Below are positions 53,922 to 64,000 of a stretch of 64,000 nt of DNA, in pieces. Source of the stretch: Guillardia theta CCMP2712. Lineage: Eukaryota > Cryptophyceae > Pyrenomonadales > Geminigeraceae. The notes below the pieces were generated by a model that did no database searches, was not told where the DNA came from, and was given only the letters and a program-made list of their open reading frames with translations. Numbering within the stretch: position 1 is the first letter of the stretch; every line of letters begins with the position of its first letter. The position numbers and the translations under genes are program-made. Location: positions 532,617 to 596,616 of the forward strand of contig NW_005434661.1 in assembly GCF_000315625.1 (NCBI RefSeq), read 5' to 3'.

Positions 53922-54467
53922 ATGTCTCCTCTCGACTCTACCTCCCACGACTGGCATCCTCTCTCTCCCCTCCCCGCTGATCTCTTCCTCGCCCTCGAGT
54001 CCCCTTGCCCTGCTTCCTCCTCCCTCTCTGTCTCCTCCCTCCACGTCCTGTCTGTCTCCCTCAGCCGTCTCGTTCACCTCGGCTTCGTGGTGCTGGTGCT
54101 GGCGGCGGCGCTGGTGCAGCTCGTCCTCGCCGACGACCTGGAGGAGGCGACGAGGCCGCAGCCCGACTCTGCCAGGCCTGCAGCGGCCGACCCGCCGGCT
54201 TGCGGCTACACGAGCGGAGGCTTCGACCGACGGAAGATGCTGCAGCCGAGCTTCGGGCAGACGTTCAAGGCCAAGCGGGTAGGGGCGTGCATGAGGGAGT
54301 AGGAGCTGGCATAGGCATGTACTATAATAAAGCAAATCACGTCTCCCCCATGCCTACAACACTACTACAGCTCGCCTACCCTTACCTCCTTCTTGGAAGA
54401 GACCTCCGACGACTGGCTGGCGGGCTCCTTTGCGAGGAAGGTCTACTATGCACAGCGACATTCATAA
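53922..54467 (+). CDS. Secreted-protein family, copy C
   Basis: Predicted exons are 53,922-54,286 and 54,371-54,467, in phase, giving 153 residues. Exon 1 starts MSPLDSTSHDWHPLSPLPAD and shares the signal segment and the ACGYTSGGFDRRKMLQPSFG block with A and B. Exon 2 reads SPTLTSFLEETSDDWLAGSF-ARKVYYAQRHS. C is more diverged from A and B than they are from each other. It is head-to-head with B, so the 53.16-53.92 kb interval may be a shared promoter; TATAAGAC at about 53,843 is a candidate TATA-like element, unproven. Confidence 0.6.
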
Positions 54468-54830
54468 CCAGTATCTCGAAGGTTTTCTTTGAGCTCAGTC
54501 TCTGGGCGCTGATCAAAATGTACCTGACTTTCTTCATGACAGGGCAGATATCATGATGGAAGCAGGGAGAATGGATGGGTGCATGCATGCAGGAAGACGC
54601 CGACAGTATGGAATGGAGACGCTAGAGTGGGGCCTTCCTGTGTCGGAAGCATGGGAGAGATAAATGTTTGCAAGCCTGATCGTACTTACAGTGTGATAGA
54701 TTAGATTCTGTGCAGCATCAAGGCAGGTAGGCAGCATGATGAGTGGAGTTGATGCCGGGCCCTTGGACTTGTTCAATACCATGACAATGCTGACGAGAGT
54801 GTGTGTTTCGCTCTTGTCAAATTCATTTAC
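54468..54830. other. Spacer between copy C and the second recombinase gene
   Basis: Ordinary sequence with a CATGCATGCATG-like patch at about 54,581-54,592. Weak similarity to the region downstream of copy B continues for about 50 bases (GCTCAGTCTCTGGG). No gene is called. Confidence 0.4.
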
Positions 54831-57117
54831 TTAAGTCTCAGGTCTCACAGCCTTCCGGCGACGCTTTCTGTTGCCTCTCAGCACACCCACCACTGTCATC
54901 CAACACAGTTGCGTAAATCTTGACATGTCACCATTTGTTTCCGTCTTAGTGACCTTCTCGTACTCTTCGAAGAGATAATTTTCGCATTGATCAAATATGA
55001 AACCTGCCTCCTCGCGATTGGGATCAGCCTTGTAAATCCCAAGAGCTTCAGCCTCCTCTTTGATGCGTTCGAACAGATATTTCATATCAGAATGCCTCTT
55101 GCCGTCATATTTCGTGGGAAAGTCAATCCCTCTAAGGCGCTTGAATGGACCTTTTCGAGTATCCGCATGTCCGAAATGATACACCATGTACGCGCATCTC
55201 GTGGTCATCTGTGCCCAAGGGAATGTACCTTTCTGCGGCTTCGTTGTCGCATTCCGTGAATTACTCACAACCTGTCCTTGTGATGAGCCCAATACATCGT
55301 TCTCCTCATCACGATTCAAGTTGTTTACCAGCCTGCGAGCTCCAATGTCCTGGGATCTGGCAAGGATGGTATCCACTTTGTCATTGACAATAACAAACAT
55401 CTGATGAAAAATTCCCATGCTGTCTTCATGCCGACCGCTAGTTTCAACTGTGGTAGAACCGCTCACTGATGTGACGGTGCCATCGTGTGCCCCGACGGGA
55501 CGGTGACAACGCTGACATGGCATTCTAGACTGTTCTTTCTGCTTCTGGATCATGCCTTTGATTTTTGCCATTTCGACTTTGATTTCTGCCATTTCTTTCA
55601 ACAAGCATGTATGGGATGTTATCCCCGTCGCAACTCTTCCGTGCGCCTCAGTTGTAACGAATTTCTTCAACGTAGCTATGAATCCTTCGTGAATGAACAA
55701 TTCCGTTTGAAACAGAGGATGGTTTGTGGGCATTGTTTCACGAAGAAATTTTTCATGGTAGATGACAGACGCCAGAGATTGTTCAGCAAGCCTCCTAAGC
55801 CGTGCATTTCCCTGAATGCATGGATATAGTTGGTCCATGATCGCATTGATCTCTTTCCGTGTTTCACTATTCTCACACCAGAACATAGGCGGTAGGGCCG
55901 CAAATTCTGGTTTGTCTGTGGGTAAACCACAACATTTCCTTCCTACCTGGTGTGGTTGGAAGTCAGATACTGGCCGCAATACTTTCCCGGAATCAACTTA
56001 CTTGCTGGTCTGCAGCGGCCTCGTATCTGAGATACGTGTCATGTATCGTACCCATTTTCCAACCAGCTCGCAGTGAAATCGCACTGATGCTTGGTCCGCT
56101 GGTAGTTCCTGACGCCGTATATGTAGCCGATCCTTTTCTGATACTATGTGTGCCTGTATGCAGCATCAACTGGTGAATGACTAGATGTGATGGGCGACCT
56201 AAGTCTCCGACGTGTAAACCGTTGTTCTCAAGAGCTACAAGAACATCCTTGTCCTGCAACAACCTTTTGCTGAAAAGTTTTCTGAATCTTTCATATTGGC
56301 TGGTGCCTGGGAATAACCGACCTCCTGACGTTGAGTGGTCCACTGGGAACATCAACCAGTAAACACCTGCCATCAACTCCCTTTCAATAAAAGTTCGTTC
56401 GAGGTATGTCAGGCGGCGTACCTAACGACAAGATCGGGCATATGGAAGGGTTGGTGGTGTTTGCATACACGTGTTTTGGATCCCTTAGAAAGATTCATGA
56501 GTGAATTGAACAAACGACAAGACGGTAGAAGCTCACATCGCCTTGTCTCCCCCGTGATGGTCCTTCTGGTGAATGGTATAGAATTGGAACGCATCGTTTG
56601 CGAAATCCATATGATTGTACAACAATCCTGCAGTGTTGCTGCTCCTTGACATCAAGTTCCAGCTTAAAAGCATAAACGTTCTTCCCCAAATGAATTCCCT
56701 GTCCATCTTGCAAAGCATCTCTTTCGCTAGTACTTGGTAGATGGTAAAAGGTAGAGGGTCTTTCCCCGCGGTAACTTTCACAGAACAATCCTTCGTTGCC
56801 TGCCGGTCCTGACGGTACGTTTGACATGTGCTGTCAGCCAGATTGTGGTTCAAAAGATCTTCAGTATCTCGACGTAATTGTTCTACGTCTGCCAGCGACA
56901 GTCTCAGCTTTTCGAGCGAGGGTTGCGGACGCCGCGGCCGTGGCGGTGCTGACCGTTGAGGTCCGGGAGACTGAGTGATGGCCGGGACTGCGACTGACTG
57001 GCTTGTCATAGCAACGGCAGCTGTGCTGGAACACCGAGACTGTCCACAGCTTCCTGTCTGCTCAAAGTCCTCCGTGCTACCCGCACAGATTGCGGGAAGA
57101 AGAAAGCACGCTTGCAC
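54831..57117 (-). CDS. Crypton-like tyrosine recombinase, catalytic core intact, core-binding domain shortened
   Basis: Exons 57,117-56,537, 56,483-56,422, 56,366-56,002 and 55,946-54,831 close in phase (707 residues). The catalytic residues are all visible: Arg in WNLMSRSSNTAG, His and Arg in THSIRKGSATY, Trp in RAGWKMG, and the nucleophile Tyr in DTYLRYEAAADQ. The stretch VGRKCCGLPTDKPEFAALPP follows, typical of Crypton-like recombinases of algae and oomycetes, which move through circular intermediates and lack terminal inverted repeats. The region before it is abnormal: NHNLADSTCQTYRQDRQATK is followed at once by AGKDPLPFTIYQVL, so about 130 residues of the core-binding domain seen in the 18.7 kb homologue are missing. 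The C-terminal half has LASVIYHEKFLRETM, a helix (EMAEIKVEMAKIKGMIQKQK), CQRC, and a final domain (VYHFGHADTRKGPFKRLRGI). An upstream exon with CSQCKRAF (about 57,130) may add the zinc finger. It probably cannot bind its sites normally. Confidence 0.83.
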
Positions 57118-58273
57118 TGGCTACACTCTTGTAGAGGACACGCTCCAAGGTGTTGAGGAAGTACCTTGCATCCCTCAGCAAACCGCACTCCTGCTACCTC
57201 CTGTCCACCAGCCGCCGTAGGGGCAAAACTGCGCTCGGATTATTTTCATCTCATCGCCCTCCGACACAAGCATCATCGTCCTCATACCCTTGTTCATCAC
57301 CCTCATATACCGTTTCATCACCCTCACCCCCAGCCTCACCCAGGGCTCACCTCACCCTGAAGAATTCCAGCATCGAGTAAAATCCCAGTGGTATTGTTTT
57401 TCAATATAGTTCAGATAATTCAAATTTATATGGTTTAATTTCTGAAATCTGATGAAAGGCCGTTGAAGGTACGGTCTCGAAAACACCGTTGCCAGCACCT
57501 GTATCACCCACCCCCTCCTGATTTTACAGGGGTCACCAAATCACTGTAACTTGGGTGGGTCTGTATCAATCAAATAGGTGGTAGGGGTACTTTACATCGA
57601 TGTACTTGTAGGTGGGGTACGTCTGGAGATCTTGACAAGGCGTGGGTGACATGTGATGAAAGCAGGGGTACATACACTGGTTTGAGGGGGTAGTGGTGGT
57701 CGATGCTACGGGGGTGGTCGGATACCGTTGAATGAAATTGTGGAAGTTGACTAGACGGGTGAGGCTGGCGATCGCAGATGGAGAAAGGAGGGTGGGGTTA
57801 TCTGAGTAGGGGTGTTTTGACCACAAAATATAGTCTGAGAACCCGGTCATCTTGGACTTTCGATTTCAGTGACAGGGGTGGGGACTGGGGATCTGGGGTA
57901 GCCCCAACGGAGGGTTTTGGAGAGGTCGTGAGATCAGGGGTGAGATGGGGGTGGGGGTTCTGATGGGGAGTGGAGGGTAGGGTTAGCTAGAGGAGGGAGA
58001 CGTCGGAGAGAGCTTGCGGAGGAGGACGACGAGGAGAGGGGGAGGAGAGATGCATTGAGGAGGGGATAGAGGAGGATAGAGGACAGAAGGAAGTAGAAAG
58101 GCACCATCACTGAATTCCGTTCTCGTGCCAAAGTTGGTGTTTGTTCTGGTTGTGAATTGATCCTTTGAAAACTAGGTACTTCGCAAACAATCACTGGAGG
58201 GACCTTTAGTTCTGTCAATCGCTTTCCTGGCACGCAGAGAGAAAACTTTCCCGTCAACTAAAACCATTGAGAC
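57118..58273. repeat. Divergent intergenic region with TACCCC zone
   Basis: At 57,250-57,360 the + strand is C-rich (CACCCTCACCCCCAGCC). From about 57,480 the words become GGGGTA/GGTGGGG on the + strand and continue to about 57,985. Again the G-rich strand is sense for both flanking genes. No gene is called. Confidence 0.55.
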
Positions 58274-60634
58274 ATGCCGATATCCTGGGAACAGGCTCAG
58301 GCCGAAAGCTACCTACAGGTTCTGTCTACTGATTGCATGAGGGATAGATGTAGTGAATTACACTCAGGGTGCCCATGGCTTCCCCAACCCTGGCATCAGC
58401 CATCATCCTATGTCCATGGTAATTGACTAATCTAAGGCATTCTTTCCTTTGACAGAATATCTAAAGATGATGCCCTCGCCGCATTTGCACGCCGGGATGG
58501 CTCACGGAATGCACATGGTTCCGATCTCAGTGCAGGTGAGGTGAAAGGAAAGGTAGAATGGCAATGACTGCCGTTGGTAGCAAACTATGATCCCTCCTAT
58601 TCCCTACGACGAGAACTTGGTCAACTCCATGGGAGGATCGGCCAGGTTTCCTCTTTCGGTGCATGGCCACACAATTCAAGTAAAAACACCATCGCCTGTT
58701 ATCGACTCTCCGGATCTCAAGTACTTGTTGTGTACAGCAACTCTCTTGAAGTGATCCGTCTTCAGGGAAGTGGCGAACAGCTGGGCGATCCGAGACGGCT
58801 TCAATCAGCAGCAGCTCTTTGAGTTCGACAAGCTGATGAACCTGGTGGTCTCGACATACATCGAGAAGGACAGGGTGGAGAGCTCGCGCGCTATCGATCA
58901 GGTGGGACCAAGAGGAGTTCAGAAAGAGCGAAAGACCCCTGCTCATTCCTTGCCAGGGCTCGTTTGCAAAAGTCTACAGCGCTACCTACGATGGCTGCCC
59001 TGTCGCTGTTAAGATTATCGCTACCCCCGGACAGGTGAAGCATGCCTGGATTCATACCTGGACTCATTTCCCTCTGCAGACTCACAATATCAAGGCTAAA
59101 ATGCGTGAATTGCTGCTGGAGCTAAGGTGAGCACCCCATGAGCAAGCCAGGCACGCTTCTGATGAAACCGGATTCTAGCATTTTGGTGCGTGTAAGACAC
59201 CCCAACGTCGTTACATTCTGGGGAACTACTGCTCACTTCCCCAGAGGCCATGGAGAAGCAGGTAGCTCTACATGGAGGCAGTGAAGAAGAACTGATTGAT
59301 GATGTCTCTTGAATTCTTTTCTCGGATCAGAACCTTTCATTTCGCTGGTACCTTTTCTATGCAATAACCACCCCAAGATTTAATGCTCGGCAGGTGTTCG
59401 AGCTTTGTGAGAAAGGTTCTTTGGAAAAGGTTCTCTTTGAGAGCCCGCAAAAACTCTCTGTCGAAAAGGTTCTGCTTTCCATTCTTATCATATGGAATTG
59501 ATGTCTATGTTGTTCAGAAAATGGACATCGCGCTTCAAGTTGCATATGGTCTTTCCTACCTGCATACATCCAGGGCACATGACAAGCGGTAGGGTTAATC
59601 GTTCTGGCAAATTGCATTTTGTTGAAGAGGACTCATTGGATGCAGGTCAATCATCCATCGTGATATCAACACTCGAAACATTCTCATCACCAACGATTGG
59701 GTGAGATGTAACCTTACAAGTAATGAGGACTCATCGCTTTTGCCAGACCGCCAAGATCTGTGATTTTGGATGCGCCAGAGTGGTATACGAGGGCAACCGA
59801 TTGACAACTACAACTATCTCCGGAAGTCCAGCGTAAGTCTGTGGCTGGAATCATTCAGGGCCCTGAGGTGGTGTAGGTATATGGCACCCGAACAACTTCT
59901 TGGCGAAGACCTCACAGAAGCTGGTAGTCAGCTGCTGCGCTCCTTGCAATCTAGCCTGACGTGCTGCAGTGGATGTTTGGGCGTATGCAACCGTCCTGTG
60001 GGAGATGATGAACGAGAGGAAGCCGTGGGGAGGCCCGTTGCACGGGTGAGCAATGCCTGGTGGTTGTTTCCCGTCGATCTGGTCTGACTCGTGCTTGCAG
60101 GGACATGGAAGGATTGAAAGAGGTGCTGTAGTTTGATTTGATGTTCATCAAACCGATGGAACTTACGACTTACCTTGATAGATGATAATCAAACGAAGGA
60201 AAACTCTCCCGATCCCGGTAACATCCTTGGTGAACAATGGTAGTCTGATCTGACGAGTTTCTACCAGCCCTCCCATCTCTTCCCAGAGAACTATGTTCGC
60301 GTGATTCAAGCTGGCTTGCAGATGCAGGCAAGCATATGTCTTCGTCTACCTTACGTTTGCTCTGACATTCCGCAAACAGCCAGCGGAAAGGCCAACTATG
60401 AATCAAGTGATCAATCTCCTTCAGACAGCGTTTGATCAGGTGCTTCATTTCTTGTCGCCGCTGTTAATCTGAAAGATGTTGCTTTCTCAGCTTCAGAGTG
60501 GAATCGGCAAAGTGGAGGTGAGAGCATTGTAACAAATGTTTTCCCAAATCACTGATGAAATCAGGACAGGACTCCATTGCGTTCTCGTACTAACCTCGTC
60601 GCCTAACTCAACCTTATCGTCTCTTCAGAGATGA
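58274..60634 (+). CDS. TKL-like protein kinase
   Basis: At least ten short exons. The N-terminal part is Met/Pro-rich (LHAGMAHGMHMVPISVQ, IPPIPYDENLVNSMGG), followed by WAIRDGFNQQQLFEFDKLMN. The kinase domain starts near 58,955: GSFAKVYSATYDGCPVAVKI (glycine loop and ATP-binding Lys), VRHPNVVTFWGTT, VFELCEKGSLEKVL, MDIALQVAYGLSYLH, IIHRDINTRNIL (catalytic loop HRDxxxxN), KICDFGCARVV (DFG), SGSPA with YMAPEQL (APE), VDVWAYATVLWEMMNERKPW and PAERPTMNQVINLLQTAFDQ. All catalytic residues are present, so it should be active. HRDI-N-T-R-N and the short activation segment place it near the TKL group. The last exon probably ends LQSGIGKVE-R with TGA at 60,632-60,634. The start at 58,274 is a guess, as its splice to the next exon is not in phase. 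Confidence 0.85.
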
Positions 60635-61369
60635 CTGTAACACTAGATAACGCACAAGGCTGCTGTTGAGAAGCTTGCATCAACCTTAGCTTCAGTTGTC
60701 CTCTTCGACAGCATCTAGATAACACTGAGATATTTTTTTTGAAAGTGTGTACTTTATTTGCAGTAAAGACTTTCTTCTTGAGTTGTTGTTGACTCATCCC
60801 GGTCCAAAGAGTTTCCGAAGTCTTTCAGTGAGTCAATTCATTTCTTTTGTTGTTGTTGTTGTCGTCGTCGTCGTCGTCGTCGTAATGGTTTCTTTGTCGT
60901 CACGTTGGTTACTAGTGTTAGTCGGCAAAATCCTTCAGTTCTTCAGATCAGCGGCCGGCGAACTCCAGGAAAAGGTCTTGCGAAGCCATACAGGAAAAAA
61001 GAAGTCAAGGAGGAAGAAGAATTTGAAATTTCCCACTAAGATTTGAATCTTTATTTGGAACCCACCCCCGGCAAGTGATCAGATTTTATCGAAGCCTCCG
61101 GTCAGTGGCAGTTCAGTCCCAGATGCGTACTTTCACAAAATGTTCCATGTGAATTTTGAACATTACTTATTCAGTTCCAAATTATTTTGAAATTTTTAAA
61201 TGGTACCCCCACCACCTGATGGTATGTCACCCGCCATCTTGAAAGGTACCCCTACCCCTTACTGCACACCGAGATGTCGGTTATTCGACGGGGTCTGTGT
61301 CCCACAACTACCCCACCCTTCTCGAAGGTACCCTGCGCCTCACCCCTCGTAGATTGACTGGTCACAGCC
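60635..61369. other. Intergenic with a TACCCC patch and TTG/TCG repeat
   Basis: A TTG run passes into a TCG run at about 60,851-60,882. From about 61,200 to 61,345 TACCCC/CTACCCC words occur on the + strand. A 99-codon frame over the repeat is not credible as a gene. Confidence 0.45.
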
Positions 61370-64000
61370 ATGGCGACGGAGAGCCTTGAGCGCAGAAGCA
61401 ACAATGTTGAGTCTGTGCAGGAGAAGCTTCATGCTGCCCTCCTCCTCTTTCCCTGCTTGACTGCTGACTTCTTCCTCTCCCTTGTCTTTCCCTCCCATCC
61501 TCCTTTCCTTCAGGATGGATGACTACTGCTTTTGACCTCAGTATCCTGTTTCTAACATCGAAATGCAATCCCCTGTCATGCCTTCCTTCATCGTCCCAAA
61601 TGATCAATGCAATGATGTAGTGCTCAGGGAAATATGTAATTTTTGAATATCTTGAAAGTTTTTACAAGGATAGCTGAAATTTTGTTTCATCGATGCTCAA
61701 ACACTCCTGACTTTTAATTGTGTTTTTGGATGCCAGGACATCAATCTGATCAACATTTCAGCGCATGTCGTCGACGCATAATTTCACCTCAGGGCTGGGT
61801 TCCTATCCCAGCAACATGACCTCAGGATATGGAGCCGGAGCTATCCCAGTCAACCGTCCAGGCGAGAGATCCTCCACTGGCAGCATGTCCTTGCCTGGAC
61901 ATGCAGGATACATGTACAGGCCTCTGACAACCTCCTCCCTCCCCGCCGGAAACCACTTCATGCCTCCCGTAGGCACCTACACCGCCGGTTCACAGGGGGT
62001 GACGTATGCCGGGATGGGGTCGGCTGTGTCGACCCCTATGATGAACACAGGGTTTTCTCACCTCAGTTTGAGGGAAAACTCACAGTTTCCCACCCGATTC
62101 ATGCCAGGTGCGTGAGATGGATGTGAACAATCTGGTCTGCCAGCAATCAAGCTCGCTGACCGGTGGGCAGGGACAAGGGATATCCTCACTGAAGACGCTG
62201 TGCCAGACCCTGTGAAACACAGGGGCACTAGCTTGGGTGTGGAGGTGGCTGCTGAAATCTTTGATAAGTTTGATGCGGTCTCCTTTTGATATGTTGTGGT
62301 GCTCGCTGATGTAGAGTCGCTCCTTGGCAGGACATGAATGGAATCCTGCCCAACGACTTGCTCCTGAGCTGCGCAGAGGCTGTTTGGGACGCGCTGCACT
62401 ATGACGGGCCGAAGCTGACGGCCAAGCAGAAGGAGGTGCTCGCCATCAGGGCTCCTCTCTTCCTCCATCTGATCCTGCTCGCAGGACTTGAGAGCCAGCA
62501 AGAAGACAAACATCGATGACCCTGGAGCCGAATTCGTCACTTTCGGTGATCAGTAAAGCGAGCGTATCTTGCTCTCTGCTGAGACAGAAGCAGGGGAATT
62601 CCTGCTGTGGTACGAGGACTCGCTGGAGCGCCTCACTGGTCCTCCTACTGCTGAAGTTCCCAGGTACAATTCAAGAGATCGCTGTGGTGATGTGAGCTCT
62701 CCGGTCATCCAGACCCGTCTCGTCTGCGGGCATTCCCAATGCTTACTCTTCATCTTCTCAGTATCTAGGTTGGTGCTAGATTCGTGTTCCTTCTTCCCTC
62801 CTCTCCTCTCTCCGGCTGACGCTCCCCGCGTTTTCAGAGCAGGCCGCAGCTCTGGCAAGGCTAGAATCTCTGGAGAAGGTTTGCACTAGGGTCGGTTGAA
62901 GCTTGCTCATTGTGGGGCAGGCTAATAACATGTACACTCGTTCCTCCCTCCCCTCGTCTGCGATGTATGCTCCAGTCCCTCCAGCAGCTCTGCCGCAAGT
63001 ATCGATGCGATCATGATGGATCATGGAACAGGGGTCTGACTCAGTCTGCAGCATTCGGCAGCTGGATATGCAGCAGGCGGATCAGGTGAAAGTCGATGGG
63101 GAATGCAGGCGGGGAGTGAGAACTTCTCAGACAATCACGCACGAACCTTTCAAGCAGGAGGACTTGCGATCCCTGCAAACTACGTGAGCTCTTAGAAGCT
63201 CCCGCACGTTCTGTTGGCTCAGCTGACTTGCCCCGGACAGAAGGCGAGGGATGCAGCTCAGACGTCAAACTCCAATGAACAGGTAGGGGATCCAGGAAGA
63301 CGGCGCTGCCTGACCTGGCAAGCAGAACACTATCGCGGCTGATGTGAAAGATGCAACTCTGGGGTACGGGGAGCAGGAGAGGAGAAAGGAGGAGGCGAAC
63401 GTCAAGATGGACTCTCCTCCTAAGATGCCCGAACCCAAGCAAGAGCCCGTCATCAACAACACGGAGAGCCCAGCAGCTATCCCAGCAGATGTCTCGGCTG
63501 AATCTCCTTTCGGTATGGAGACAGCGCAGATCTACGCTTGCGATCACGGCTGCGGCTACTGCGGGACTTTCTCAGAGGTGAAGAAGTTGAAAGAGCTTTC
63601 GGACTTGACTCGCATCAGGTGGCGATACACGAAGAAACCTGTGTGAACCGTATCAGCACAAAGGTGACTGGCAAGAAAGAAGGGTCGAGGAGGAGTGGTG
63701 GGGGTGGTGGTGGGGGGGGGAGCAGAAGGAAGGTAGGGAGGAATTATGACCTCTTGGTGAAAATTCTTCTCAGCCGACGAAGCGGATCTCTATGAACGTG
63801 ATGGCGAACAAACGAGTAACTTGTTGTTCCTCTGTGCCCGCCGGGCTGACTGACTGCCGGGGCAGATGAGCACGTTGGATCCTCTCTTCGAGACTGACGA
63901 CAAGGAGGAGGAATGGACGGAGGACCCCATTGTCTCGTCCAAGGACAGTGTGAAGCCTCAAGGTCTCTCTGGCATTCCCTCCTTCCCTCCTCTCACCCCT
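61370..64000 (+). CDS. Unknown Met/Gly/Pro-rich protein with CCHC zinc finger (3' partial)
   Basis: A candidate first exon starts at 61,370 (MATESLERRSNNVESVQEKL). The next clear exon (from about 61,740) encodes a low-complexity Met/Gly/Ser/Pro region (SGLGSYPSNMTSGYGAGAIP, FMPPVGTYTAGSQGVTYAGM). Further exons read ILPNDLLLSCAEAVWDALHY and KLTAKQKEVLAIRAPLFLHL (helical), LSAETEAGEFLLWYEDSLER, NNMYTRSSLPSSAMYAPVPP, HSAAGYAAGGS and VKMDSPPKMPEPKQEP. At about 63,530-63,640 an exon pair makes YACDHGCGYCGTFSE|VAIHEETC, a zinc finger with C-x3-C and H-x4-C ligands. The final visible exons are acidic (LDPLFETDDKEEEWTEDPIV) and the gene runs off the window. I do not recognise the protein. The combination looks like a transcription or chromatin regulator, but that is inference. 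Some splice junctions are unresolved, and the section could be two genes. Confidence 0.55.

Noticed and set aside
60850-60900. Short protein with poly-Val
   Set aside because: The poly-Val comes from the TTG/TCG repeat and no homology is visible.

Overview
The window is nuclear DNA from a eukaryote. Genes are split by many short GT-AG introns (often 40-100 bases), lie on both strands without operon structure, and are separated by simple-sequence repeats; there is one assembly gap of 138 N. Several proteins start with a signal peptide followed by a Phe-containing transit peptide (the ANA|F pattern at about 46.64 kb is the clearest). That pattern is typical of algae with a complex, secondary red plastid. 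A cryptophyte such as Guillardia fits best, but this is an inference from gene style and targeting signals, not from a database match.

Layout. 0.5-4.7 kb (-): a TMEM260-like membrane protein. 4.7-7.8 kb: GC-rich dispersed repeats, then a TACCCC-rich zone. 7.8-9.0 kb (+): VTT-domain membrane protein. 9.4-10.4 kb (+): CAP C-terminal beta-helix protein. 10.7-12.6 kb (-): unrecognised acidic, coiled protein. 13.6-15.9 kb (+): MORN-repeat protein containing the N gap. 16.1-18.0 kb (-): aspartyl/asparaginyl beta-hydroxylase. 18.7-21.1 kb (+): tyrosine-recombinase-like protein that has lost its catalytic residues. 21.5-23.6 kb (+): membrane-anchored TPR-like protein. 23.8-24.5 kb (-): SWEET sugar transporter. 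26.5-28.1 kb (+): SAM-like, disordered protein. 28.3-29.3 kb (-): probable mitochondrial membrane protein. 30.35-38.94 kb (-): DNA polymerase zeta catalytic subunit (REV3). 39.8-41.1 kb (-): thioredoxin-fold protein without its cysteines. 42.0-42.4 kb (+): LSm8. 42.6-43.6 kb (-): GNAT acetyltransferase. 44.4-45.0 kb (+): SufE. 45.2-46.7 kb (-): plastid-type SDR. 47.7-50.9 kb (-): 1,054-residue unknown. 51.35-54.47 kb: three copies of a small secreted-protein gene, two in a large inverted repeat. 54.8-57.1 kb (-): second tyrosine-recombinase gene, with an intact catalytic core. 58.3-60.6 kb (+): TKL-like protein kinase. 61.4 kb to the end (+): zinc-finger protein, cut by the window edge.

The most interesting content is the pair of related tyrosine-recombinase genes. 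They share a zinc-finger N-terminus, a Crypton-like recombinase core and an unnamed C-terminal domain, and they have decayed in complementary ways. One kept the DNA-binding half and lost every catalytic residue. The other kept the catalytic residues and lost most of the core-binding domain. Next in interest are the three-copy secreted-protein locus, a dispersed GC-rich repeat with a signature motif, and strand-polarised TACCCC/GGGGTA zones between genes.

Most genes look like single-copy housekeeping functions with no pathway link to their neighbours. The exceptions are the run of probable plastid proteins at 42.6-46.7 kb. Exon boundaries were worked out by eye. Where splice phases closed exactly I say so; elsewhere the gene limits are approximate.
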